Source: ASMP01 sp964617015
GTDB lineage: Archaea; Nanobdellota; Nanobdellia; Pacearchaeales; GW2011-AR1
Length of the DNA: 64,000 nucleotides
Reading direction: 5' to 3'
Assembly: GCA_964617015.1 (NCBI GenBank)
Contig: CAZTVG010000002.1
Coordinates: forward strand, 30,066 to 94,065
Of the stretch, positions 23,986 through 32,818 are shown piece after piece. A program made the translations under genes and the position numbers. How positions within the stretch are numbered: position 1 is the stretch's first letter; each line of letters begins with the position of its first letter. The notes below the pieces were generated by a model that saw only the letters and a program-made list of their open reading frames with translations, ran no database searches and had not been told where the DNA came from.

Positions 23986-24867
23986 ATGAAATTTAACGAG
24001 AATCTCACGGCAATTCATTCTTATCTATCTGCGGACGGTTGTGTTATTAAAAATCCTTCAACACAGAAACTGAAATATTACAGAATAGATTTTAGAAACA
24101 CTAACAACACTTTACTTAAAGACTTTCAAGAAAAGTTTTATAATTATTTTTATATCAAGCCTAATTTATATCTTAACACAAGATGTTCTATAGGATCAAA
24201 AGAGATCTATTGGAAATTAATAAATCAATTTGGAAGTTTTTACTCAAAAGAATGGAAAATGCCTATGTTAAATGGAAAATTAACCAAAATATGGCTAAGA
24301 GCCTTCTTTGACTGTGAGGGTTGGGTATTTTGTAAATCACATCAAAATAGGCATATTGGAATTGATTCTGTTAATGAAAAGGGATTGGACCAAATAAAGG
24401 AAGCATTAGAAAACCTTGGGATAAAATCAATTAAAAAAACAATAAAGAATGGGAGAATATATAGGTTGTTTATATATGGAAAAGAAAATCTAATAAAATT
24501 TCAAAAAGAAATCGGATTTTTACATCCTTCAAAAAAAGAATTGTTGGAAAAGACAATATTAGATTTTGTTGATTATGACTGGCACCTAAAACAAGACAAG
24601 AGTTTGATTAAGGATATTATGCTAAAAAGAGTAAAAATAAAAAAACCATATATTGTTAGAGTAATTTCAAAGAAGAAAGATAATTTAGATAAGTTATCAA
24701 AATACTTAAACATGTTATTTTCAATAGAATTTATTAAAATTAATGAAAGGGTAAATGGTATTGGAACAAAATATTTTGAACTTAATGTTAATAAAAAAGA
24801 TGAGGTTAAAAAACTAATAATGGAAGGACTTATTAATGAAGAACAATCAAATAAAGTGGGAACTTAA
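23986..24867 (+). CDS. Free-standing LAGLIDADG homing endonuclease
   Basis: 293 residues. Two LAGLIDADG helices are visible: AIHSYLSADGCVI (Asp about 17) and LRAFFDCEGWVF (Glu about 112), giving a single-chain two-motif enzyme. The rest alternates strands and helices as in the family. It is neither in-frame with nor inside rtcB, so it is not an intein. It is leaderless under TATTTAAACTTTAAA. Codon use is more A/T-rich than in the neighbours, consistent with mobility. Confidence 0.85.
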   Translation: MKFNENLTAIHSYLSADGCVIKNPSTQKLKYYRIDFRNTNNTLLKDFQEKFYNYFYIKPNLYLNTRCSIGSKEIYWKLINQFGSFYSKEWKMPMLNGKLTKIWLRAFFDCEGWVFCKSHQNRHIGIDSVNEKGLDQIKEALENLGIKSIKKTIKNGRIYRLFIYGKENLIKFQKEIGFLHPSKKELLEKTILDFVDYDWHLKQDKSLIKDIMLKRVKIKKPYIVRVISKKKDNLDKLSKYLNMLFSIEFIKINERVNGIGTKYFELNVNKKDEVKKLIMEGLINEEQSNKVGT

Positions 24868-24873
24868 TTTAAA

Positions 24874-26298
24874 ATGCTAAAAGAAAAAATGAAGAAAATT
24901 GCAGAGAATGTCTATGAATTTCCTAAAGAAGGGAAAATGCTGGTTCCAGGAATAGTTTTTGCTTCTGATAAATTATTCAAAGATATAGAAGAAGAATGTG
25001 TCCAACAACTTTTCAATATCTGCCAGCTAACTGGAATTATTAAATATGGTATCGTCATGAGCGATGTGCATGTCGGCTATGGCTTTCCTATTGGCGGAGT
25101 TGCGGCTTTTGACTTGAAAAAAGGAATAATTTCTCCAGGGGGTGTTGGCTATGATATCAATTGCGGAGTCAGACTTCTCGCAGCTAACTTAACAAAATCC
25201 GAGTTTTTAAAAAAAAGAAAAGACGTCACCCATGAGATAGCAAGAAACGTTCCTGTTGGTTTGGGTAGGGGAACAAAACAAAAACTTTCTGATGCAGAAC
25301 TGAATGAAATAATGAAAAAAGGAGTAAAATGGGCTGTTGAAAAAGGATTCGGAACAAAAGAAGATATAGAAAGGGTTGAAGATAATGGCTGCATTAAAGG
25401 TGCAGACCCAAGCAAAGTTTCTCAAAGAGCTAAAGCCCGTGGAAGAAATCAGTTAGGAACTCTCGGAGCAGGAAATCATTTTATTGACATACAAGAGATA
25501 AATAAAATTTATGATGAAAAAATAGCAAAAATATTTGGATTAGAAAAGAAGGGCCAGATCGTTGTGATGATCCATACAGGCTCCCGGGGTTTGGGACATC
25601 AGACCGCTTCCGATTACATCAAAGAAATTGAAAAAGAATATGGAACAGGCCATCTCCCGGACAGAGAATTGGCATCTGCCCCAATCAATTCCAAATTAGG
25701 CAGGGATTACATGGCAGCGATGGCGGCTGCGGCAAATTTTGCATTTACGAATAGACACATGATTATGCATAAGGTAAGGGAGGCTTTCAAAAGATTTTTC
25801 CCAAAGGTTAAACTGGATTTAATTTATGACATAGCGCACAACATAGCAAAATTTGAGTTTCACAACGTAAACAACAAAAGCGTGGAAGTTTGTGTTCACA
25901 GGAAAGGCGCAACGAGAAGTTTTGGGCCTGGAAGAAAGGAGATTCCCTCTGTTTACAGAAAAATTGGTTGTCCAATTTTCATTCCCGGAAGCATGGGAAC
26001 TTCTTCTTACATCTTAATCGGAACAAAAAAAGCAGAAGAAATATCTTTCGGTTCTACAGCCCACGGTTCCGGAAGAGTAATGTCAAGAACCCAAGCCAAG
26101 AAACAATTTTCTCCCGAAGAAGTCAGATCAATGTTAAAACAAAAAGACGTTTATGTAGAGGCCCAGAGTGTGAAGGGATTATTAGAAGAAAATCCAAATG
26201 TTTATAAAAATTCTGATGAAGTTGTAAAAGTCAGCCACGAATTGGGCATAGGAAACTTAGTCGCAGAACTTAAACCAGTTTCAGTCCTAATAGGATAA
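24874..26298 (+). CDS. rtcB: RtcB tRNA-splicing RNA ligase
   Basis: 474 residues (ATG 24889 is an alternative start). RtcB joins 2',3'-cyclic phosphate and 5'-OH RNA ends using Mn and GTP, here for tRNA exon ligation. Motifs: SPGGVGYDINCGVR (metal site Asp/Cys), AGNHF, HTGSRGLGHQ, the AHNIAKFE His, HRKGATRSFGPG, GSMGTSSYI and STAHGSGR with the guanylylated His. No intein. Archease is two genes upstream. Confidence 0.97.
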   Translation: MLKEKMKKIAENVYEFPKEGKMLVPGIVFASDKLFKDIEEECVQQLFNICQLTGIIKYGIVMSDVHVGYGFPIGGVAAFDLKKGIISPGGVGYDINCGVRLLAANLTKSEFLKKRKDVTHEIARNVPVGLGRGTKQKLSDAELNEIMKKGVKWAVEKGFGTKEDIERVEDNGCIKGADPSKVSQRAKARGRNQLGTLGAGNHFIDIQEINKIYDEKIAKIFGLEKKGQIVVMIHTGSRGLGHQTASDYIKEIEKEYGTGHLPDRELASAPINSKLGRDYMAAMAAAANFAFTNRHMIMHKVREAFKRFFPKVKLDLIYDIAHNIAKFEFHNVNNKSVEVCVHRKGATRSFGPGRKEIPSVYRKIGCPIFIPGSMGTSSYILIGTKKAEEISFGSTAHGSGRVMSRTQAKKQFSPEEVRSMLKQKDVYVEAQSVKGLLEENPNVYKNSDEVVKVSHELGIGNLVAELKPVSVLIG

Positions 26299-26304
26299 GA
26301 AAAA

Positions 26305-26418
26305 TTATTCCTGAAGAAATTTAACAAATTTTATTGTGAAAACAACAGGCAGAATAAAAATTAATCCTGCTATCATGAAAAATGATTTAGTGTATTCGGA
26401 TATATCTCCAATTCCCAT
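26305..26418 (-). CDS. 37-aa single-TM peptide downstream of the E1-like gene
   Basis: ATG 26418 to TAA. It reads MGIGDISEYTKSFFM then AGLIFILPVVFTIKFVKFLQ, one hydrophobic helix with a basic end. It lies 51 nt downstream of the E1-like gene on the same strand, with a TATA-like TTTATATG at its start. It could be an immunity or export-related membrane peptide of the RiPP-like operon, or a chance ORF. Confidence 0.35.
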   Translation of the reverse strand: MGIGDISEYTKSFFMIAGLIFILPVVFTIKFVKFLQE

Positions 26419-26469
26419 ATAAAGATGTTGTTTTAATAATATTTAAAGATAATATACAAAAAAGAATAT

Positions 26470-27504
26470 TCATTTTTCTTCTGAATAAGAATCTTTAGAG
26501 AAATTTCTCCATTCAATTCCAAGATCTAAAAAATCAATTTCTGCAAATCTGTTTAAATTAAGTTTTCCTTTCCCAGTAAGATACTTAAAGATTTCCATAA
26601 CCTGAATATTCGCAACAGCCCCTGCAATTGGACCCAGATTTCCTGTTTGTTGAATATCTTTTATAACTTTTAAATTACTTAGAGAATCATTTCTTCTTTG
26701 ATGCTCTATAAAATCATCAAAAGAAGCAGTTTTACCAGGGATTATTATTGGTCCAATCATTCCAAGATGCATATTATATCCTCCGGCAATACAGTAAGGA
26801 ATATTATACTTTTGAGCATATTCATCAATTATTCTTGTCGTTTCTTGCACTGACGGTGAATCAGCACAATTCACTAAAAAATCCGCATCAATGACAATCT
26901 CTTCTAGATTTTCCTCTTCAGAAACCATTTTTGTAAATGTTCTTATATTTGAATCAGGTATCTTTTCCTTGATTACATCAACTTTCAATCTCCCAATATC
27001 TCTTTCATTAAAAAACAATTGTCTGTTAAGATTACTCTTTTGAACTACATCTGGATCAGTTATCCTTATCTCTCCAATTCCTAACTGATACAAACCATTA
27101 ACAATCCATGTTCCTATTCCCCCTATGCCAAATACAGAAATAGTTGAATCTTCAAGCTTTTTTTGTAAACTAATTGTCTCTTCATGGGAATTTGTGAGTT
27201 CACCAATAAATAACATTTGTCTTGAGTATCTTTCCTCAGTTTCATAGTCATCTTCTCTTATAATTCCTTCATATTTTAATGATTTTAAACAAGTCATTAC
27301 CTTTCCACTTTCATAATCACTGGAAAGTTTATCGACAAGTAAATCCACATCTTGGCCAATTTTCAATTCACTAATAATTCTTTTTACTAATCCATCTACT
27401 TCAAACGTTTTTACTCTTCTTGTCCCTGTAAATATAACTTTGTAGATATCGCTTGATTCTTCTAATATGTAAATAGATTCTCTTAATTTTATTTTTTTAC
27501 TCAT
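26470..27504 (-). CDS. E1/ThiF-like adenylating enzyme with RRE-like N-terminal domain (RiPP type)
   Basis: 344 residues, close to MccB length. Residues about 7-83 look like a PqqD/RiPP recognition element: a beta-hairpin (ESIYILEESSDIYKVIF), then three helices (DGLVKRIISELKIG, DVDLLVDKLSSDY, VMTCLKSLKYEGII). The E1 domain starts at ERYSRQMLFIGE and has VFGIGGIGTW (nucleotide loop, 126-131), the Asp of RITDPDVV, and the arginine finger NLNRQ (158-162). The paired CxxC zinc motifs of MoeB are absent. Such enzymes adenylate peptide carboxylates in RiPP pathways. Overlaps the upstream gene by 4 nt. Confidence 0.8.
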   Translation of the reverse strand: MSKKIKLRESIYILEESSDIYKVIFTGTRRVKTFEVDGLVKRIISELKIGQDVDLLVDKLSSDYESGKVMTCLKSLKYEGIIREDDYETEERYSRQMLFIGELTNSHEETISLQKKLEDSTISVFGIGGIGTWIVNGLYQLGIGEIRITDPDVVQKSNLNRQLFFNERDIGRLKVDVIKEKIPDSNIRTFTKMVSEEENLEEIVIDADFLVNCADSPSVQETTRIIDEYAQKYNIPYCIAGGYNMHLGMIGPIIIPGKTASFDDFIEHQRRNDSLSNLKVIKDIQQTGNLGPIAGAVANIQVMEIFKYLTGKGKLNLNRFAEIDFLDLGIEWRNFSKDSYSEEK

Positions 27505-28076
27505 TTTACCCTCTCACAATAGAATACTTTACCTTTCCCTGGTGGCCCTGTAAGAAGATTTCCCTTATCATCACATGGAAAAATGACTTTATAATTCTTG
27601 AAAGCATTCATTAATTTTGAATTCTCATTTAAATGCCATGAACCAATTATGACTAAAATAGGCTTTTCTGTTTTTATTGTATATTTTTTAATCATCTGTA
27701 TATGTTTTATTTCTCGCTTTTTTAATATTTTATCTAATTGTCTTTCCTCATTTTTTAAATGAATCTGCTTCTTTACTTTCTCCTGTAAATTTTTATTAAG
27801 CCCAAAATTCTTAAAATCAATTCCTATTAACTTTATTTTTTTCTTACGACAAAATCTTATGAGTTTTTCAACTTCGTCAAAAGAAGTCATATTTGAGATT
27901 TTTCTAGTTCTTAGAATTTTTTCATAATCTTCTTTTGTTTTTAAGGAATGATTTTCCAATCTTTCACATAAAACAAAATCAGGTTTAATTTTTTCTATAA
28001 TCTTTTTTTGTTTCCTAAAATCATCGATAAAACCATGAGTATCCCCTAAGAAAAAAAATAAAAAAGAAAAAGTCAT
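27501..28076 (-). CDS. TIKI/TraB/ChaN-like predicted hydrolase
   Basis: 191 residues. The three family-type motifs are in order: GDTH (residues 11-14), the Glu of FVLCER (38), and GSWH (145-148), with IKLIGIDF between. In TIKI/TraB/GumN/Ere-like proteins the two GxxH motifs and the Glu form a metal or catalytic site; members include proteases and esterases. It sits between a 45-aa peptide gene (2-nt gap) and the E1-like gene (4-nt overlap), so it could process or activate the peptide. Family call rests on the motifs. Confidence 0.55.
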   Translation of the reverse strand: MTFSFLFFFLGDTHGFIDDFRKQKKIIEKIKPDFVLCERLENHSLKTKEDYEKILRTRKISNMTSFDEVEKLIRFCRKKKIKLIGIDFKNFGLNKNLQEKVKKQIHLKNEERQLDKILKKREIKHIQMIKKYTIKTEKPILVIIGSWHLNENSKLMNAFKNYKVIFPCDDKGNLLTGPPGKGKVFYCERVK

Positions 28077-28078
28077 TT

Positions 28079-28216
28079 TTACATCCAGTATTTTACACTG
28101 GTGTAGCCCATATATGCTTTGTCTTCAACCAACCTAAGTCCTTCATAGGAATTTCCCTCTCCTAATCCAGACTCTTCTTCTGAAGAATCTCTTAAAGTTT
28201 CTTCTAGTCTTTCCAT
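28079..28216 (-). CDS. 45-aa acidic peptide, candidate RiPP precursor
   Basis: ATG 28216 to TAA 28081-28079, translated by hand. The N-terminal half (MERLEETLRDSSEEESGLGE) is a strongly acidic, helical, leader-like segment ending in GLGEG. The C-terminal half (from about residue 22) is a core-like segment with five aromatics, ending KAYMGYTSVKYWM. It is the first gene of the operon and its stop is 2 nt before the next ATG. A TATA-like CTTAAATATT (minus strand, about 28236-28245) would give a leaderless mRNA. Precursor role is inferred from context. Confidence 0.55.
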   Translation of the reverse strand: MERLEETLRDSSEEESGLGEGNSYEGLRLVEDKAYMGYTSVKYWM

Positions 28217-28235
28217 ATTAGTCTCCAGATTCCAC

Positions 28236-28348
28236 AATATTTAAGTTTTTCGATAATAAACAGACATATGCATTAACCAATAAAGTCACAGTTATTGCAC
28301 AATCTAAATTATTAATATACTCAAGAAAAGAACAATATTTATAAAATA
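28236..28348. promoter_or_regulatory. Divergent promoter region between peptide operon and metzincin gene
   Basis: Minus-strand TATA-like CTTAAATATT at 28236-28245 lies about 25 bp before the peptide ATG. Plus-strand TTTATAAAATA at 28338-28348 lies about 30 bp before the metalloprotease ATG. The shared 157-bp gap allows joint regulation. Confidence 0.45.
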
Positions 28349-28373
28349 TATTTATAACTGCATTATAAGATAA

Positions 28374-30119
28374 ATGGAAAGAATAGAAATACCTCTTGGC
28401 TATGTAAGTGAAATGTCAGCAGGTAGCTTTACCGAGCCTTATTCGTTCTTACAGGCTGCAGAACGCGCCCAAGACATAGGCTCAAGGCTGATGTCAAACA
28501 CAGAATATCAAAGCGCAATCAATTATTTTGAAAAGCGTCTTCCTGACGAATCAGCGCTGGAGGCGCTTTCCAGCCTTTACGGAAACAATTTCGGAAGTCC
28601 TGGATACGCAGGTGCAAGGACAATGACTGGGACAATCATTGAAAAAAACGGAACAGTTACAGATGTAGATGGTGTATTTGGGAAATATCTCTACGGTTCA
28701 AAACAATACTATGGTAAGCAACTTGCAGATTTGCTCAGTCTCGCAAGGCAGATGCAGGAAAGAGGGAGAATTTCTTACATAAAAGAATTTGATGAAAGCA
28801 CAGGTCTGCCTGTCGCTATAAGCAGCGAGCCTAATCTTAAATACCACAACGCAGTTTTCTATGTCTCGCCTTCTGTGAAAGAAACAGGCGTTGTCGTGCG
28901 TGGAATACATCATTCTGTGGGAGAGCCATGTGTGAAATACAACGTCGCAATTCTTCCTCTTGATTACAGGGACATCATGCTAGGTCACAGGACAGTTAGC
29001 GATACAAACAGGGCAAAGCTTGGAATGATAACAGGTGTAGCAGGTGCTCTGATTTACGAGCTTGCAGACAAAACAATTCGTGGCAGGATTTCTACAAAGC
29101 AAGCTGTGAAAAGGATTACTTCTTACGTTTCTGACAAGAAAATGAACAGGCGTACATTCAACTCTGCGCTTGCTTTATTCTCTCTTTATTTAGCAGGTTG
29201 CGGCGGAGGCACAAATCCATCTCCATCACCCTCTCCTTCACCACCTCCGCCTTCACCACCTCCGCCACAAACATTTACGTATTCTGGCAGCATTTTGAAA
29301 AGAATCGCCAATGACAATTCAAAAATAGGGCAGGGTGTTGTAAGGTTAGAAGGCATTCCTGGAACATTCACAGGAAATATAGATTCCGCAGGCAACTTCA
29401 GCATAAATGGTGTAAAGTCAGGAACATACAAAAGAACAACAAGTGACGGAGCAGGTGATTCTGTCTATGTTCCTCAGGTAGAATCTGTTGTCCAGATAAA
29501 CGGCAATATTACAGGACAGGATTATTCTGTCATAGAGAGGGGGGCGAACAGATTTGGTCAAGAATTTAATCAGTTGTTCCAAGAGTTCTATTCAAAAATA
29601 GGGTTGGGTTTAACTGGATCTGCTGGGCTATTCAAATGGGGTAATTTAGTAGGGCAAACGCCTTTGAAAATAAGGAGTGCGGCTTCGACAATTCCTGATA
29701 ATATAGAAAGTCGATTCATGAACGATGTTAATTTTGTAAATAATAGAGACACCCCTACATTTTCTGGTGGAAGAATTGTGTCTTTGCCTGTTGAATTCGG
29801 AGAAACAGCATCAGACTATGAGATAGAAATGTCAATGCACGATGAACCAGGAAGCTTTAGAGTAAATTTCCCCTTAACAGACGGCACAAGAATAATAAGA
29901 GCAAGAGCACTATTCGATTTTTCCGCCGGTTCTCCAGACATATGGATTATTTCACACGAATATGGTCATTGCTACGGTGCTGCAGATTTCAAAGATGACA
30001 ATTTTATAAGCATAATGAATAGCATAACGGTTCCTACTATTAACGACGTGTTGGCTTTCTATCTTTTTAATCATCCAGACGTTAAACCAGGCAACAAAGC
30101 TCCAGATATCAATCCGTGA
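28374..30119 (+). CDS. Metzincin-type metalloprotease with internal Tat/lipoprotein-like signal
   Basis: 581 residues. Residues 1-255 form an unrecognised soluble domain. Then MNRRTFNSALALFSLYLAGC (257-276) looks exactly like a twin-arginine lipoprotein signal with lipobox LAGC. A Pro/Ser linker and a carboxypeptidase-regulatory-like beta domain (about 300-385) follow. The protease part holds HEYGHCYGAAD (528-538), the metzincin HExxHxxGxxD zinc motif, and a Met-turn candidate ISIMNS (about 548). ATG 29142 could start a separate secreted lipoprotein. Codons are more G/C-rich than in neighbours, hinting at transfer. Confidence 0.7.
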   Translation: MERIEIPLGYVSEMSAGSFTEPYSFLQAAERAQDIGSRLMSNTEYQSAINYFEKRLPDESALEALSSLYGNNFGSPGYAGARTMTGTIIEKNGTVTDVDGVFGKYLYGSKQYYGKQLADLLSLARQMQERGRISYIKEFDESTGLPVAISSEPNLKYHNAVFYVSPSVKETGVVVRGIHHSVGEPCVKYNVAILPLDYRDIMLGHRTVSDTNRAKLGMITGVAGALIYELADKTIRGRISTKQAVKRITSYVSDKKMNRRTFNSALALFSLYLAGCGGGTNPSPSPSPSPPPPSPPPPQTFTYSGSILKRIANDNSKIGQGVVRLEGIPGTFTGNIDSAGNFSINGVKSGTYKRTTSDGAGDSVYVPQVESVVQINGNITGQDYSVIERGANRFGQEFNQLFQEFYSKIGLGLTGSAGLFKWGNLVGQTPLKIRSAASTIPDNIESRFMNDVNFVNNRDTPTFSGGRIVSLPVEFGETASDYEIEMSMHDEPGSFRVNFPLTDGTRIIRARALFDFSAGSPDIWIISHEYGHCYGAADFKDDNFISIMNSITVPTINDVLAFYLFNHPDVKPGNKAPDINP

Positions 30120-30205
30120 TTTCTTTTTATACAAGATGCACAATTAATTCTTATACTAAAAAAGAAGAATATTTATAAGATGTATTTGATTATGGAATAT
30201 ATAAA

Positions 30206-30889
30206 ATGGGGTCAAAACAGTCAGCAGTATTTTCGGGTTTAATAATTTTCTTGGCAGTTATTCTATCGTTAACTTTCATTGGATTTTTCTCTGGCGAGTC
30301 TTCGGCAGCCATTTTAAACGGAAACGGCGAGTGCATAGGTCGCGAATGCCCAATAGAATGCGGGCCAGGAGAATTTGTGTGCCAGGGAGGTATTCTTGAC
30401 AGCGGAGTGTGCTGCATAGCTGACGAGGAAATTTGCACATTTGATGATCTTAACGGCAATTTATTTGGACGGTGTGATGACAATTTACCTAATGGAAATT
30501 TTATTGATGTGACACATACTGCATCTTGTTCCATCTTTGTACCTAGTGGTGGTTGGTGCGGCGGCTCATGCAAGGAAACTATTGAGATACTGCCGGATGC
30601 GTGCACAAAAAAAATCACCCTGACCAGCGTCACTCTCGATGACGACGGTGAGACAGCTGCCAATGGAAATGTTCTTGTGAGTGACTACTCTTGTACTTGC
30701 AGGTCTGGTTCCATACCATTGGGTTCATGTGCTTTATTCCCAAACAGCCCTGACGGTACATGCTCAGGAGGAACAACATGTGGGTCAAAGACTGGTAGTG
30801 GGTGTGCAAGCACTGGGAGTTACAACACAAATGTGCCTTTCACCCGCGGCACACAGCTATCTGCATATGTTTATGCACTAGACAACTGA
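30206..30889 (+). CDS. Cys-rich surface protein, 5' part ending at in-frame TGA
   Basis: 227 residues. Signal peptide/anchor VFSGLIIFLAVILSLTFIGFFSG, then a Cys-rich region (CIGRECPIECGPGEFVCQGG) and a beta domain with the pattern GTQLSAYVYALDN just before TGA (30887-30889). Coding in the same frame continues after the stop up to 32818, so this is the front of a gene of about 870 codons. See the next entry. Confidence 0.65.
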   Translation: MGSKQSAVFSGLIIFLAVILSLTFIGFFSGESSAAILNGNGECIGRECPIECGPGEFVCQGGILDSGVCCIADEEICTFDDLNGNLFGRCDDNLPNGNFIDVTHTASCSIFVPSGGWCGGSCKETIEILPDACTKKITLTSVTLDDDGETAANGNVLVSDYSCTCRSGSIPLGSCALFPNSPDGTCSGGTTCGSKTGSGCASTGSYNTNVPFTRGTQLSAYVYALDN

Positions 30890-32818
30890 AAGTCGCGAAG
30901 TTCAGGCAATTGGGGTGGAGGCAATACAGTCTATACAGAGAGGCGTGCGCAATGCGATTCTGGTTACAAGTGTGATGCATCTACAGGAAGTCCGCAATGC
31001 ATACTTGCGACCTGCGGCAACGGCGTCTGCGATGCTGGGGAAGATACTGCATGCCCTGGAGACTGCCAAATAATATGTGGTAATGGTGCAATTGAAGGAA
31101 CCGAAAAATGTGACGGCACGAATCTTGGCGGAGAGACATGTCAGTCATTGGGCTTTACAAGTGGAACACTTGGATGTTTTTCTCCAGGAAGTGCAAATGA
31201 ATGTACATTTGATACAACTGGATGCTCTGCAGTCTTAAATAATCCTAAGGGCAATCACGATACATCAGACTGTACATCAAGTGTGGGGTGGACATGCGAC
31301 GCTGATGATTACACCCAGGCATTAAATGTAGAGCTTTACGCAGACGGCTTAAAAGGAAGTGGTGGTGTTTTAATAGCTTCTGTGCTTGCTGACATAACAA
31401 GGGAGCAGGCAGTTGCTAACCAATGCGGCGGCAATCCAAGCCATGGTTTCTTGTTTAATAGTACTCCTGACAATCTTAAAGATGGGTTAGATCATTCAAT
31501 TTATGCTTATGGGATTAACACAGGCTTAGGTGATGATACTTTGCTTTCAAATTCGCCACAAACAATTAATTGTGCACCTCCATTAAAACCCCCAACCTGT
31601 ACTTTTAATAGTGCTTCGTGGAGCACTTCTCAAACAGATAGTGGAAATAATGTTGTCTTGACAATTCAGGGAACAGACTGTGATTCAGAATCTGTGGATT
31701 TTTTCATTGCAGAAGTTGACTGTGTTGGTATTTGTAATTTCGGAGACATTGATTCACAAGATACAGCAAAGTTAAACATTAGCTGGATAAGAGGCAGTTT
31801 TTCAGGAAATCAGTCTTCTGTTTCATGGGTTGCTGAATGGATAAAAGATGAAAATAATTGTATTCTTGGTGTTTGCGGCGATGATGATCCTGAATATGTC
31901 TTCGAAGCAGAATTAGTAAACAACCAGAGTGTAAACATAGATCAAAGCGGAGAACTGAAAGTTAATTTTGTTTCTCCGCCAGAATGCAGCGTGATAACTA
32001 TATGCAATGAATATACAAGTCAGAATTCATGTAATCTTGATGATTGCAATGTGGCTGAAGCCAGTATTCCAGGTGATATAGATTGCAATGATCCTAATAT
32101 TGATTGTAGTGGTTGTTTCTGGAATTCTACAGGTAATAAATGTGATGCCAACTGGAATGCAACTAGTACTGGTTTTTGTGGTGATGGCATAATAGATCCG
32201 GGGGAGCAGTGTGATGGTAGTAACTGGGGAGATACTATAACTAGCTGTAGTGATTTCGGCCTTACTGACGGAAGCTTAAGCTGTAATTCCAATTGCCAGT
32301 TTGATACATCCCAGTGTATTGGAACTGCTGGTGAGTGTGGTGACAACACAATAAACCCTGGCGAGACTTGTGATGGTGATGACCCTGGACAAGGTGGTGA
32401 TGGTGACTGGGGACTTATATCAAGCTGTAGTGACTTTACGCTTATTGATGGAAGCTTAAATTGCAATGCTGCCGGAACTACAGATGAATGTCAGTTTGAT
32501 ACCTTGCAATGTACAGGCGGACAAGGAATTTCTAAAATAGGCCAGTGTAAATACACTGCACAGACAAGCGATACCTGTGAAGACGACGGTTTCTTGACTT
32601 TCTCATGGACAGCTAGCTGGACATGGGATCCTGAATGTGATGCCACATGCCAAGCCCAAGCAGCAAACCAGGATAAGGCAGCACAATGTAGAGACGGGCA
32701 AAAGACTGTTGAGTGTCCTGCACAAATTCTCCTTCCTTTTTTCGGATTTTACAATATAATTGTTGTTTTGATAATGGTTTCACTGATTTATATGATTATG
32801 TCTACGAGAAAGAAATAA
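30890..32818 (+). pseudogene. Cys-rich surface protein, 3' part in frame after TGA
   Basis: 642 codons open in the frame of the preceding entry. There is no good start codon near the TGA; a TTG at 31148 is the first formal one and cuts off a Cys-rich coding stretch (CDSGYKCDAS, CGNGVCDAGED). Contains DUF4215-like Cys repeats (CGDGIIDPGEQCDG, CGDNTINPGETCDG), Ig-like segments, and a C-terminal TM (IIVVLIMVSLIYMIM) with TRKK end. Either a nonsense mutation, a sequencing error or readthrough. Other genes in the window use TGA as stop. Confidence 0.6.

Noticed and set aside
25890..26207. 105-aa plus-strand ORF inside rtcB
   Set aside because: Overlaps the conserved C-terminal half of RtcB in another frame; basic low-complexity product.
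26470..27504. Molybdopterin or thiamine E1 (MoeB/ThiF) housekeeping role
   Set aside because: The paired CxxC zinc motifs are missing, an RRE-like N-terminal domain is present, and no sulfur-carrier gene is nearby.
30887..30889. Selenocysteine codon
   Set aside because: No SECIS-like hairpin recognised, no catalytic context, and Sec is not known in this type of archaeon.
32020..32466. 148-aa minus-strand ORF opposite the Cys-rich surface gene
   Set aside because: Same Cys-repeat shadow effect, no promoter or ribosome-binding site.
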